Positions 35,661 to 48,569 of a stretch of 64,000 nt of DNA are shown one piece after another (position 1 is the stretch's first letter; every line of letters starts with the position of its first letter). The DNA is from Megaustenia siamemsis (Eukaryota > Mollusca > Gastropoda > Stylommatophora > Ariophantidae): the NCBI GenBank assembly GCA_032433765.1, contig JAVIAB010000049.1, forward strand, positions 18,860,406-18,924,405, written 5' to 3'. Position numbers and translations under genes: made by a program. A model generated the notes under the pieces. The model made no database searches. It was given only the letters and a program-made list of their open reading frames with translations, and was not told the origin of the DNA.

Positions 35661-36024
35661 TTACCAACCTGAGTATTGTTTATTGATAGAGCACACCTGT
35701 AGTAGATGAAGCATTCTCTAGCAGGTACAACCTGGACAAGGGGGATTATTAGCACAGAACGGAGGAAACGGGCTCAAATATGGCGCCCAATTAGTCAGAT
35801 ATAATAACAAAAATAGTGCCAAATTGGTGAGATAAAGTAACACACATGTGCCCAGTTGGTGAAATAAATGAACAAAAAAGTGTCCAATTGTTCAAATAAA
35901 TTAACAAAAAAGGTGCCCAACTGATGAAATAAATTAACAAAAAAGGTGCCCAACTGGAGATAAAGTAGCATAAATAGTGTCCAACTGGCGAGATTAAGTA
36001 ACAAAAAAGGCGAGAAAGTACGTG
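35661..36024. repeat. Complex block, first copy of a segmental duplication
   Basis: The 230 bp from gagtattgtttattgatag through tggtgaaataaatgaacaaa recur at 38504-38716 with very few differences, at an offset of 2833 bp. The block ends in units of a 33-bp repeat (ggtgcccaactgatgaaata). Confidence 0.9.
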
Positions 36025-38490
36025 TTAAATACTTACCTACGTGTTACATACTTACCTACGTGTTACATACTTACCTACGTGTTACATACTTACCTACGGG
36101 CGATCAACTTACCAACGAGCTACATACATACCTAACGAGGTACAAACTTACCTAACGAAGTACAAACTTACCTACGTGTTACAAACTTACCTAACGAGGT
36201 ACAAACTTACCTACGTGTTACAAACTTACATAACGAGCTACAAACTTACCTACGTGTTGCAAACTTACATAACGAGCTACAAACTTACCTACGTGCTACA
36301 AACTTACCTACGTGTTACAAACTTACCTAACGAGCTACAAACTTACCTACGTGTTACAAACTTACCTAACGAGCTACAAACTTACCTACGTGTTACAAAC
36401 TTACATAACGAGCTACAAACTTACCTACGTGTTGCAAACTTACCTAACGAGCTACAAACTTACCTACGTGCTACAAACTTACCTACGTGTTACAAACTTA
36501 CATAACGAGCTACAAACTTACCTACGTGTTGCAAACTTACCTAACGAGCTACAAACTTACCTACGTGCTACAAACTTACCTACGTGCTACAAACCTATCT
36601 ACGTGTTACAAACTTACCTAACGAGCTACAAACTTACCTAACGAGGTACAAACTTACCTATGTGTTAAAAACTTACATAACGAGCTACAAACTTTCCTAC
36701 GTGCTACAAACTTACCTAACGAGCTACAAACTTTCCTACGTGCTACAAACTTATCTAACGAGCTACAAACTTACCTACGTGTTAAAAACTTACATAACGA
36801 GCTACAAACTTACCTACGTGCTACAAACTTACCTACGTGTTACAAACTTACCTAACGAGCTACAAACTTACCTACGTGCTACAAACTTACCTAACGAGCT
36901 ACAAACTTACCTACGTGCTACAAACTTATCTAACGAGCTACAAACTTACCTACGTGTTAAAAACTTACATAACGAGCTACAAACTTACCTACGTGCTACA
37001 AACTTACCTACGTGTTACAAACTTACCTAACGAGCTACAAACTTACCTACGTGCTACAAACTTACCTAACGAGCTACAAACTTACCTACGTGTTACAAAC
37101 TTACCTAACGAGCTACAAACTTACCTAACGAGCTACAAACTTACCTAACGAGCTACAAACTTACCTACGTGCTACAAACTTACCTACGTGCTACAAACCT
37201 ATCTACGTGTTACAAACTTACCTAACGAGCTACAAACTTACCTAACGAGGTACAAACTTACATACGTGTTAAAAACTTACATAACGAGCTACAAACTTTC
37301 CTACAAGCTACAAACTTACCTAACGTGCTACAAACTTACCTACGTGTTAAAAACTTACATAACGAGCTACAAACTTACCTACGTGTTGCAAACTTACCTA
37401 ACGAGCTACAAACTTACCTACGTGCTACAAACTTACCTACGTGTTACAAACTTACCTAACGAGCTACAAACTTACCTACGTGCTACAAACTTACCTAACG
37501 AGCTACAAACTTACCTACGTGCTACAAACTTACCTACGTGTTACAAACTTACCTAACGAGCTACAAACTTACCTACGTGTTGCAAACTTACCTAACGAGC
37601 TACAAACTTACCTACGTGCTACAAAATTTCCTAACGAGCTACAAACTTACCTAACGAGCTACAAACTTACCTACGTGCTACAAACTTACTTTCGTGTTAC
37701 AAACTTACCTAACGAGCTACAAACTTACCTACGTGCTACAAACTTACCTACGTGTTACAAACTTACCTAACGAGCTACAAACTTACCTAACGAGCTACAA
37801 ACTTACCTAACGAGCTACAAACTTACCTACGTGCTACAAACTTACCTACGTGCTACAAACCTATCTACGTGTTACAAACTTACCTAACGAGCTACAAACT
37901 TACCTAACGAGGTACAAACTTACATACGTGTTAAAAACTTACATAACGAGCTACAAACTTTCCTACGTGCTACAAACTTACCTAACGTGCTACAAACTTA
38001 CCTACGTGTTAAAAACTTACATAACGAGCTACAAACTTACCTACGTGTTGCAAACTTACCTAACGAGCTACAAACTTACCTACGTGCTACAAACTTACCT
38101 ACGTGTTACAAACTTACCTAACGAGCTACAAACTTACCTACGTGCTACAAACTTACCTAACGAGCTACAAACTTACCTACGTGCTACAAACTTACCTACG
38201 TGTTACAAACTTACCTAACGAGCTACAAACTTACCTACGTGTTGCAAACTTACCTAACGAGCTACAAACTTACCTACGTGCTACAAAATTACCTAACGAG
38301 CTACAAACTTACCTAACGAGCTACAAACTTACCTACGTGCTACAAACTTACTTTCGTGTTACAAACTTACCTAACGAGCTACAAACTTACCTACGTGCTA
38401 CAAACTTACCTACGTGTTACAAACTTACCTACGAGCTACAAACTTACCTACAAACTTACCTACATGCTACAAATTTACTCTTCAGGTTAC
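36025..38490. repeat. 19/20-bp array with about 662-bp higher-order repeat
   Basis: Same unit type as 34963-35660. The variant order around 37188-37556 recurs at 37850-38218. Confidence 0.95.
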
Positions 38491-39120
38491 AAACTTACCA
38501 ACCTGAGTATTGTTTATTGATAGAGCACACCTGTAGTAGATGAAGCATTCTCTAGCAGGTACAACCTGGACAAGGGGGATTATTAGCACAGAACGGAGGA
38601 AACGGGCTCAAATATGGCGCCCAATTAGTCAGATATAATAACAAAAATAGTGCCAAATTGGTGAGATAAAGTAACACACATGTGCCCAGTTGGTGAAATA
38701 AATGAACAAAAAGGTGTCCAATTGTTCAAATAAATTAACAATAAAGGTGCCTAATATTTGAGATAAATGAACAAAAAAGGTGCCCAACTGGTGAAATAAA
38801 TTAACAAAAAAGGTGCCCAACTGATGAAATAAATTAACAAAAAAGGTGACTAACTGGTGAGATAAAGTAACAAAAATGGTGATTAACTGGAGAGATAAAG
38901 TAACAAAAAAGGCGAGTAACTGGTGATATAAAGTAACAAAATTGGTGATTAACTGGTGAGATAAAGTAACAAAAATGGTGATTAACTGGTGAGATAACGT
39001 AACAAAATTGGTGATTAACTGGTGAGATAAAGTAACAAAAATGGTGATTAACTGGTGAGATAAAGTAACAAAATTGGTGATTAACTGGTGAGATAACGTA
39101 ACAAAAAATGATTTAATGGA
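38491..39120. repeat. Second copy of the duplicated block plus 33-bp array
   Basis: The first 230 bp match 35658-35887. Then a 33-bp unit (ggtgattaactggtgagata plus aagtaacaaaaat) is repeated to 39110. Confidence 0.92.
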
Positions 39121-39234
39121 ATACCAAGTGTGTTCCATGTTCTTGAGCAATATTGTCTAAGATGATTAGACCACCTTTGTTGAAAAGAATAGACAAAATC
39201 CTAAACACCATATTATATATAGAGAGACCATGAT

Positions 39235-42200
39235 GGACAGCAACTCAATGCTGTGTTAGTCTGTGACAGTTGGTAGAAGGAGACATCTCATGACACACAG
39301 CAACTGACTAGTGTGTTAGTCTGTGACAGTTTGGTAGAAGGAGACATCTCATGACACACAGCAACTGACTAGTGTGTTAGTCTGTGACAGTTGGTAGAAG
39401 GAGACATCTCATGACACACAGCAACTGACTAGTGTGTTAGTCTGTGACAGTTTGGTAGAAGGAGACCATATTATATATAAAGAGAGCATGATGGACAGCA
39501 ACTGACTAGTGTGTTAGTCTGTGACGGTTGGTTGAAGGAGACATCTCATGACAGACAGCAACTGACTAGTGTGTTAGTCTGTGACAGTCGGTTGAAGGAG
39601 AAGACATCTCATGACAGACGGCAACTGACTAGTGTGTTAGTCTGTGACAGTTGGTAGAAGGAGACATCTCATGACAGACAGCAACTGACTAGTGTGTTAG
39701 TCTGTGACGGTTGGTTGAAGGAGACATCTCATGACAGACAGCAACTGACTAGTGTGTTAGTCTGTGACGGTTGGTTGAAGGAGACATCTCATGACAGACA
39801 GCAACTGACTAGTGCGTTAGTCTGTGACAGTTGGTAGAAGGAGACATCTCATGACAGACAGCAACTGACTAGTGTGTTGGTCTGTGACAGTTGGTAGAAG
39901 GAGACATCTCATGACAGAGAGCAACTGACTAGTGTGTTGGTCTGTGACAGTTGGTAGAAGGAGACATCTCATGACAGACAGCAACTGACTAGTGTGTTAG
40001 TCTGTGACAGTTGGTAGAAGGAGACATCTCATGACACACAGCAACTGACTAGTGTGTTGGTCTGTGACAGTTGGTAGAAGGAGACATCTCATGACAGACA
40101 GCAACTGACTAGTGTGTTGGTCTGTGACAGTTGGTAGAAGGAGACATCTCATGACAGACAGCAACTGACTAGTGTGTTAGTCTGTGACAGTTGGTAGAAG
40201 GAGACATCTCATGACACACAGCAACTGACTAATGTGTTAGTCTGTGACAGTTGGTAGAAGGAGACATCTCATGATACACAGCAACTGACTAATGTGTTAG
40301 TCTGTGACAGTTGGTAGAAGGAGACATCTCATGACACACAGCAACTGAGTAATGTGTTAGTCTGTGACAGTTGGTAGAAGGAGACATCTCATGACAGACA
40401 GCAACTGACTAGTGTGTTGGTCTGTGACAGTTGGTAGAAGGAGACATCTCATGACAGACAGCAACTGACTAATGTGTTAGTCTGTGATAGTTGGTTGAAG
40501 GAGAAGACATCTCATGACAGACAGCAACTGACTAGTGTGTTGGTCTGTGACAGTTGGTAGAAGGAGACATCTCATGACAGACAGCAACTGACTAGTGTGT
40601 TGGTCTGTGACAGTTGGTTGAAGGAGATATCTCATGACAGACAGCAACTGACTAGTGTGTTGGTCTGTGACAGTTGGTAGAAGGAGACATCTCATGACAG
40701 ACAGCAACTGACTAGTATGTTAGTCTGTGACAGTTGGTAGAAGGAGACATCTCATGACAGACAGCAGCTGACTAGTGTGTTATTCTGTGACAGTTGGTTG
40801 AAGGAGAAGACATCTCATGACAGACAGCAACTGACTAGTGTGTTAGTCTGTGACAGTTGGTAGAAGGAGACATGTCATGACAGACAGCAGCTGACTAGTG
40901 TGTTAGTCTGTGACAGTTGGTAGAAGGAGAAGACATCTCATGACAGACAGCAGCTGACTAGTGTGTTAGTCTGTGACAGTTGGTTGAAGGAGAAGACATC
41001 TCATGACAGACAGCAGCTGACTAGTGTGTTAGTCTGTGACAGTTGGTAGAAGGAGACATCTCATGACAGACAGTAACTGACTAGTGTGTTGGTCTGTGAC
41101 AGTTGGTAGAAGGAGACATCTCATGACAGACAGCAACTGACTAGTGTGTTGGTCTGTGATAGTTGGTTGAAGGAGAAGACATCTCATGACAGACAGCAGC
41201 TGACTAGTGTGTTGGTCTGTGACAGTTGGTAGAAGGAGACATCTCATGACAGACAGCAACTGACTAGTGTGTTGGTCTGTGACAGTTGGTAGAAGGAGAC
41301 ATCTCATGACAGACAGCAACTGACTAGTGTGTTGGTCTGTGACAGTTGGTAGAAGGAGACATCTCATGACAGACAGTAACTGACTAGTGTGTTAGTCTGT
41401 GACAGTTGGTTGAAGGAGACATCTCATGACAGACAGCAACTGACTAGCGTGTTGGTCTGTGACAGTTGGTAGAAGGAGACATCTCATGACAGACAGCAAC
41501 TGACTAGTGTGTTAGTCTGTGACAGTTGGTAGAAGGAGACATCTCATGACAGACAGCAACTGACTAGTGTGTTGGTCTGTGACAGTTGGTAGAAGGAGAC
41601 ATCTCATGACAGACAGTAACTGACTAGTGTGTTGGTCTGTGACAGTTGGTAGAAGGAGACATCTCATGACAGACAGTAACTGACTAGTGTGTTGGTCTGT
41701 GACAGTTGGTAGAAGGAGACATCTCATGACAGACAGCAACTGACTAGTGTGTTAGTCTGTGACAGTTGGTAGAAGGAGACATCTCATGACAGACAGTAAC
41801 TGACTAGTGTGTTGGTCTGTGACAGTTGGTAGAAGGAGACATCTCATGACAGACAGTAACTGACTAGTGTGTTGGTCTGTGACAGTTGGTAGAAGGAGAC
41901 ATCTCATGACAGACAGCAACTGACTAGTGTGTTGGTCTGTGACAGTTGGTAGAAGGAGACATCTCATGACAGACAGTAACTGACTAGTGTGTTGGTCTGT
42001 GACAGTTGGTAGAAGGAGACATCTCATGACAGACAGTAACTGACTAGTGTGTTAGTCTGTGACAGTTGGTAGAAGGAGACATCTCATGACAGACAGTAAC
42101 TGACTAGTGTGTTAGTCTGTGACAGTTGGTAGAAGGAGACATCTCATGACCGACAGCAACTGACTAGTGCGTTAGTCTGTGACAGTTGGTAGAAGGAGAA

Positions 42201-45120
42201 GATATCTCATGACAGACAGCAACTGACTAGTGCGTTAGTCTGTGACAGTTGGTAGAAGGAGAAGATATCTCATGACAGACAGTAACTGACTAGTGTGTTA
42301 GTCTGTGACAGTTGGTTGAAGGAGAAGACATCTCATGACAGACAGCAGCTGACTAGTGTGTTAGTCTGTGACAGTTGGTAGAAGGAGACATCTCATGACA
42401 GACAGCAACTGACTAGTGTGTTAGTCTGTGACAGTTGGTAGAAGGAGACATCTCATGACAGACAGCAACTGACTAGTATGTTAGTCTGTGACAGTTGGTA
42501 GAAGGAGACATCTCATGATACACAGCAACTGACTAGTGTGTTAGTCTGTGACAGTTGGTTGAAGGAGAAGACATCTCATGACAGACAGCAGCTGACTAGT
42601 GTGTTAGTCTGTGACAGTTGGTTGAAGGAGAAGACATCTCATGACAGACAGCAGCTGACTAGTGTGTTAGTCTGTGACAGTTGGTAGAAGGAGACATCTC
42701 ATGACAGACAGCAGCTGACTAGTGTGTTGGTCTGTGACAGTTGGTAGAAGGAGAAGACATCTCATGACAGACAGCAACTGACTAGTGTGTTAGTCTGTGA
42801 CAGTTGGTTGAAGGAGACATCTCATGACAGACAGTAACTGACTAGTGTGTTGGTCTGTGACAGTTGGTAGAAGGAGAAGACATCTCATGACAGACAGCAA
42901 CTGACTAGTGTGTTAGTCTGTGACAGTTGGTTGAAGGAGACATCTCATGACAGACAGTAACTGACTAGTGTGTTAGTCTGTGACAGTTGGTTGAAGGAGA
43001 TATCTCATGACAGACAGCAACTGACTAGTGTGTTGGTCTGTGACAGTTGGTTGAAGGAGACATCTCATGACAGACAGCAACTGACTAGTGTGTTGGTCTG
43101 TGACAGTTGGTTGAAGGAGACATCTTATGACAGACAGCAGCTGACTAGTGTGTTAGTCTGTGACAGTTGGTTGAAGGAGAATTCTCATGACACTACAGCA
43201 ACTGACTAGTGTGTTGGTCTGTGACAGTTGGTTGAAGGAGAAGACATCTCATGACAGACAGCAACTGACTAGTGTGTTAGTCTGTGACAGTTGGTAGAAG
43301 GAGACATCTCATGACAGACAGCAACTGACTAGTATGTTAGTCTGTGACAGTTGGTAGAAGGAGACATCTCATGATACACAGCAACTGACTAGTGTGTTAG
43401 TCTGTGACAGTTGGTTGAAGGAGAAGACATCTCATGACAGACAGCAGCTGACTAGTGTGTTAGTCTGTGACAGTTGGTAGAAGGAGACATCTCATGACAG
43501 ACAGCAACTGACTAGTGTGTTGGTCTGTGACAGTTGGTTGAAGGAGAAGACATCTCATGACAGACAGCAGCTGACTAGTGTGTTAGTCTGTGACAGTTGG
43601 TAGAAGGAGACATCTCATGACAGACAGTAACTGACTAGTGTGTTGGTCTGTGACAGTTGGTAGAAGGAGACATCTCATGACAGACAGTAACTGACTAGTG
43701 TGTTGGTCTGTGATAGTTGGTTGAAGGAGAAGACATCTCATGACAGACAGCAACTGACTAGTGTGTTGGTCTGTGACAGTTGGTAGAAGGAGACATCTCA
43801 TGACAGACAGCAACTGACTAGTGTGTTGGTCTGTGACAGTTGGTTGAAGGAGACATCTCATGACAGACAGTAACTGACTAGTGTGTTGGTCTGTGACAGT
43901 TGGCAGAAGGAGACATCTCATGACAGACAGCAACTGACTAGTGTGTTAGTCTGTGACAGTTGGTTGAAGGAGAAGACATCTCATGACAGACAGCAACTGA
44001 CTAGTGTGTTAGTCTGTGACGGTTGGTTGAAGGAGATATCTCATGACAGACAGCAACTGACTAGTGTGTTAGTCTGTGACAGTTGGTTGAAGGAGAAGAC
44101 ATCTCATGACAGACAGCAACTGACTAGTGTGTTGGTCTGTGACAGTTGGTTGAAGGAGATATCTCATGACAGACAGCAACTGACTAGTGTGTTAGTCTGT
44201 GACAGTTGGTTGAAGGAGAACACATCTCATGACAGACAGCAACTGACTAGTGTGTTGGTCTGTGACAGTTGGTTGAAGGAGATATCTCATGACAGACAGC
44301 AACTGACTAGTGTGTTAGTCTGTGACAGTTGGTAGAAGGAGACATCTCATGACAGACAGCAACTGACTAGTGTGTTAGTCTGTGACAGTTGGTAGAAGGA
44401 ATCATCTCATGACAGACAGCAACTGACTAGTGTGTTGGTCTGTGACAGTTGGTTGAAGGAGAAGACATCTCATGACAGACAGTAACTGACTAGTGTGTTG
44501 GTCTGTGACAGTTGGTAGAAGGAGACATCTCATGACAGACAGCAACTGACTAGTGCGTTAGTCTGTGACAGTTGGTAGAAGGAGACATCTCATGACAGAC
44601 AGCAACTGACTAGTGTGTTGGTCTGTGACAGTTGGCAGAAGGAGACATCTCATGACAGACAGCAACTGACTAGTGTGTTAGTCTGTGACAGTTGGTAGAA
44701 GGAGACATGTCATGACAGATAGCAACTGACTAGTGTGTTGGTCTGTGACAGTTGGTTGAAGGAGAACACATCTCATGACAGACAGCAACTGACTAGTGTG
44801 TTGGTCTGTGACAGTTGGTAGAAGGAAAAGATATCTCATGACAGACAGCAACTGACTAGTGTGTTGGTCTGTGACAGTTGGTAGAAGGAAAAGATATCTC
44901 ATGACAGACAGCAACTGACCAGTGTGTTGGTCTGTGACAGTTGGTTGAAGGAGAAGACATCTCATGACAGACAGCAACTGACTAGTGTGTTGGTCTGTGA
45001 CAGTTGGTTAAAGGAGAAAACATCTCATGACAGACAGCAACTGACTATTATGTTGGTCTGTGACAGTTGGTAGAAGGAGAAAACATCTCATGACAGACAG
45101 CAACTGACTATATGTTGGTC
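39235..45120. repeat. 60-bp tandem array, about 5.9 kb and nearly 100 copies
   Basis: The unit is tgacagacagcaactgacta plus gtgtgttagtctgtgacagt plus tggtagaaggagacatctca, with a 63-bp form containing gagaagacatctc. It includes the inverted pair gacta/tagtc and the palindromic gagacatctc. ORFs on both strands are repeat translations. Confidence 0.97.
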
Positions 45121-45294
45121 TGTGACAAATGAAGAAATGAAAAGACAATTGTTTCATCTCATGGCAGATAAAAACTGTTAAATGATTTTGGTTTAGAAGA
45201 CATGAGACTTGAGACTATAGACTAAGGAAGCACTCCCAAACAAATACAAACTAAAGATATATGCCCTGGACCACAAGGTGTGCAAAAAACGTTC
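45121..45294. other. Array-edge and non-repetitive stretch
   Basis: Decayed 60-bp units fade into unassigned sequence. Confidence 0.3.
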
Positions 45295-45640
45295 AGGGAT
45301 ATTTATTATCGAAACAAAGAATAACTAGGAATAATCCCCACCAGATAATATATAAAGAAACAACAGATAAAACGGTTTGGTCACGTGACAAGGCAGGACG
45401 ATCAAAACACAACACAATAAGCCATCAATAAACATTGGGAAAATACCAGATACAAAGGCCGACCACGAAACAGATGGATTGACAGAATACTGGAAACACT
45501 AGGAAATATAACAACAGCAGAGGCGAACAGAAGAGCAAAATACCTCAAATTATATCTCTCTTCGACGCCGAAAGGCAAATGAGGAAGGAAAGAAGACGAA
45601 GAAAAAGTAGAAGAGAGGAAGAAACAAAGAAGAAGATAAA
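45295..45640 (+). mobile_element. RTE-C LINE 3' terminus
   Basis: It is the reverse complement of the 3' ends at 22965 and 24045, with cagataaaacggtttggtca and the gagaggcaaatgaggaagga-like terminus. It lies about 60 bp before the exon at 45699. Confidence 0.8.
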
Positions 45641-45698
45641 TCAAAAACAAAATATTTTATTATCAAAATTGATGGCAGTACCCACACATACATCCCAG

Positions 45699-45913
45699 GT
45701 GATTACCATGTGGGACACTGTCAAGAATCAGGGTGTATTCCCTGTGTTGCTTCCTGTCTGGGTTTGAGAGATGGGCCAAATGCCTACCCGGGCAGGTACT
45801 GACGGGCTCCTACCTAGTCTGTCAAAGACAGAGAACCATAGATGAACGTGTGTGTGCAGCTGGCTACATCTTTGATCCTCAGATGCGCTCTTGTTTAAGT
45901 GAAATAAGTACCC
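45699..45913 (+). CDS. Exon: type II CBM14 module with an apparent 1-nt deletion
   Basis: The acceptor is cacatacatcccag and the donor is ACCC/GTGAGT. Phase is 1 on both sides, so the length should be a multiple of three, but it is 215 nt. The 5' part reads DYHVGHCQESGC and SCLGLRDGPNAYPGRY, then hits TGA at 45800-45802. The 3' part in the next frame reads LTGSYLVCQRQRTIDERVC, then GYIFDPQMRSCLSEIST. Together they form one continuous type II module, so a single base appears to be missing around 45796-45802. This could be a real null allele or exon decay, or an assembly error. A phase-0 acceptor at 45795 (gggcag/GTA) would avoid the stop, but would not match the phase-1 donor upstream and would lose the GLRDG part. 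Confidence 0.72.
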
Positions 45914-45952
45914 GTGAGTGTCTTTACTTTTTTGTTTTGGTTAAATTGTAAA

Positions 45953-46692
45953 AACAACATTATAGTGAATGGAAGCAAAAATAAAGGACTCAGCCTTAAT
46001 AGCAGAAAGACAGAAGTAATGGTAACAACAAAGAAAAAGACATCACCTCGGTGCAAAATAAAGACAAGTAGAACAATATTAAAACAGGTAAATGAATTTA
46101 AATATTTGGGAACTTTGTTAACCTCAGACGTAAGATGTACAAAAGAGGTGAGATGCAGAATGGCTCAGGCAAAAGCAGCTTTCCAAAAAATGAGGAAGAT
46201 ATTATGCAATCCATTTTTAACAATAGAAACAAGAAAAAGAGTTCTTAAATGTTATGTAGAGCCAGTCTTAGCATATGGATGTGAATCATGGACAATAGGA
46301 CAACAGACAAGAAAATCACTGGAGTCTGAAGAAATGTGATTTTACAGAAGAATGTTTGAGAATACAATGGACAGCAAAGAAGAGTAATGAAAATGTTCTG
46401 AAAGAGACCAAAGCAAAGAGAGAGCTAATTTTCAGTATTAGGAAGAAACAATTATAATTTTTTGGCCATGTAATGAGAAAAGAACAACTGGAATATATTG
46501 TAACAACTGGGAAAATTGAAGGACGAAGAGATATAGGGAAGCAAAGAGAAAAAATAACAGACAGCTTAAGAGAATGGCTTGACAGAAGGTCAACAACAGA
46601 AATGATAAATAACTGTTGTGATCGAAAGTTGTGGAGAGACATGATCACCTACGCCAGCAGGCCCTGTACTTGATGACGATGATGATGATGAA
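45953..46692 (+). mobile_element. RTE-B LINE 3' fragment
   Basis: The + strand encodes KNKGLSLNSRKTEVMVTTKK, VNEFKYLGTLLTSDVRCTKE and CESWTIGQQTRKSLE, then the terminal region with a gatgatgatga tail. It starts about 40 bp after the exon donor at 45913. Confidence 0.9.
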
Positions 46693-46937
46693 ATTGTAAA
46701 ACTGTTTCAACTTTTTATCTGTTCCCTGCCTTGTTTTTTTTTCAGCTAAGGAAAGGGATAGTTTGTGTTCTTTGGTTGATATTTTCTCACATTTCTAAGT
46801 GTTTCTAGTTGTCCATATGTCCAACTTTTACATTAGGATGTCTTTTTGTTCTGTTGTTTTCCTTTCTTTTATTTATTGATGGATTATGTTTAGTTGTGTT
46901 CGTCTTGTCATAGCGAAAACATTCAAGTTATTGAGCT
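46693..46937 (-). mobile_element. Degenerate LINE-like remnant
   Basis: The minus strand has weak similarity to RTE termini (a NLNVFAMTRRTQ-like stretch resembling WFGHVTR). This is a tentative call. Confidence 0.3.
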
Positions 46938-47150
46938 ATTTACAGGTTAACATCGTTGCACTCCGAACATGTCCATAGATACTCAGATCCCCTCCTCAGC
47001 AAGTCCCGCAATTTCCAGCGACTGATGACTCCAGTTCTGTGTTGGTTGGTAAGTCTTTTTACTACTAAGTTTCTCGTTTCTGGCTGTGCCCATCTTAACT
47101 CCCATCTCTTTCATTCGAAGGAGTGACGTGGACTCATGGTTGTCGAAGTC
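46938..47150 (-). mobile_element. I-clade LINE 3' end (after the RNase H domain)
   Basis: The minus strand reads DFDNHESTSLLRMKEMGVKM then GTARNEKLS, matching 11500-11700 on the other strand. It ends with gttcggagtgcaacgatg. Confidence 0.8.
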
Positions 47151-47171
47151 CTGTGCCATTCCAACAACAGA

Positions 47172-47376
47172 AAAATAAACAAAGAACAATATATGGTCCG
47201 AAACAGGATATAACCCGTACTCTTTGGCACAGCGCCTTGCCACGAGAAGCCGATAGTTAGCTGAGTGGCAGTGTTCCCTAGCGTTCGGCTTCTCGTGGCA
47301 AAGCGCAGTGCCAAAGGGTACGGGTTTGTCCTGCTTCGGACCATATTTTGTTCTTTGTTTTTTGTTGTTTATTTGT
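47172..47376. mobile_element. MITE-like palindromic element
   Basis: Arms at 47172-47254 and 47284-47376 are reverse complements (aaagaacaatatatggtccg, ctttggcacagcgccttgcc, acgagaagccga), with a loop of about 29 bp. It sits just beyond the I-clade fragment. No coding capacity. Confidence 0.75.
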
Positions 47377-47794
47377 CCTTTTTTCTGAGTGCTGTAATAC
47401 ACACCAGGTCCTCCTATGATTCTCTGACTTGATAATTCTCCCCCTTCCCGCCCACACACGCATGCCCACACGTTTATTCCAAATAATTTGACTGTCTATA
47501 GAAATTCGTTAATTCTTACAAGATGATCGCTTGCTGTCTCATGGGGCTGTCAACATTCTTCTTTATATACCTGAACGATTAGTGGCACCGACAGACTCGT
47601 TTCTCTAGCGGCTACATCACGTCCTGACTTTGTTACGTGTTCTGGCATTGATCCGCTGCCGGCGTGTTCCTTCCACACAACTCGTTCTCTAGAACTTCCG
47701 CTTTCATTAGGAGAATATAACGATATTTCAAAGATGGCATACGGTAATAGGACAAGAGAAATATCATGGGGGCCACATTTGTAAGCGTTAATTC
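47377..47794. other. Non-repetitive stretch
   Basis: No exon or element was recognised. Confidence 0.3.
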
Positions 47795-48465
47795 ATCTTC
47801 ATTGAGTGCCGTCTCCGCATCGAAGGTTGGCTACCATGGAGCGCCACTCCACTCCGTCTCTTGCTTTGATGGTGCCGGTTGTCATAGACTGATTTGTCCA
47901 TCTTTTGATGTTTCTAGTCCATGTTAGTCTTGGTTTGCTTCTGCCTCTTTTACCTTGTATTTTCTCTTCCAAGATTACTTTTATTAGGCTGTTGTATCTT
48001 TTAACATGATCCAGAAATCTTATTTGTTTTGTTTGAATTGTGTTTAGTTGTTCTCTTTTCATTTTAGTTGTTTTAAAACTTCATCGTTTGTTTTCTTTTC
48101 TTTCCAACCAATTCTTCTTGTTCTTTAAATTAACACTTCAAAGGCTTCAATTTTCTGTTCTGTTTTCTTGTCTAATGTCCTTGTTTCTGGACCATACTGG
48201 AATATTGAGAAGATATAACATTTTGCTATTCTTAGTTTTAGCCCTGGTGTTATTTGTTTTGATGTTAGTATATTTTTCGTGTGTTAAAATTACTTTTTGC
48301 CATTCCTATTCTGTTGTTTATTTCAGTTGTACATTTTCCATCACTGGTTATAGTATGTCCAAGGTTGTTGTAATTCTGAACTGTCTCCAGGTCTATTCCT
48401 TCAACTTTGATCACCACTTGTAGGCTTTGAGTATTATCTTTGTTTATAATCATAGTTTTAGCCAT
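47795..48465 (-). mobile_element. RTE-E LINE 3' fragment
   Basis: The minus strand encodes TVQNYNNLGHTITSDGKCTT, EINNRIGMAKSNF, RQ-x-RFLDHVKRYNS and GKRGRSKPRLTWTRNIKRW. It matches the 34463 copy and extends further 5'. It ends about 100 bp before the exon at 48570. Confidence 0.87.
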
Positions 48466-48569
48466 TGACTTCTATATTAAAACAGTCATGTCATAGCATT
48501 TTTGTCTTTTTATTAACCAAAATTTCCATTGATAGTGACACTGCCAATAGTTCTATACTTCTTTGGCAG

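Noticed and set aside
33013..38543. Thr/Tyr/Leu-rich + strand ORFs
   Set aside because: They come from the 19/20-bp array and break at each non-triplet variant.
39235..45120. CRISPR-like regular repeat spacing
   Set aside because: Units are contiguous with no variable spacers, there are no cas genes, and the genome is eukaryotic.
45733..45951. Start codon at 45733 for a separate small protein
   Set aside because: The frame is the 3' part of the CBM14 exon, and the Met lies in the out-of-frame 5' region.
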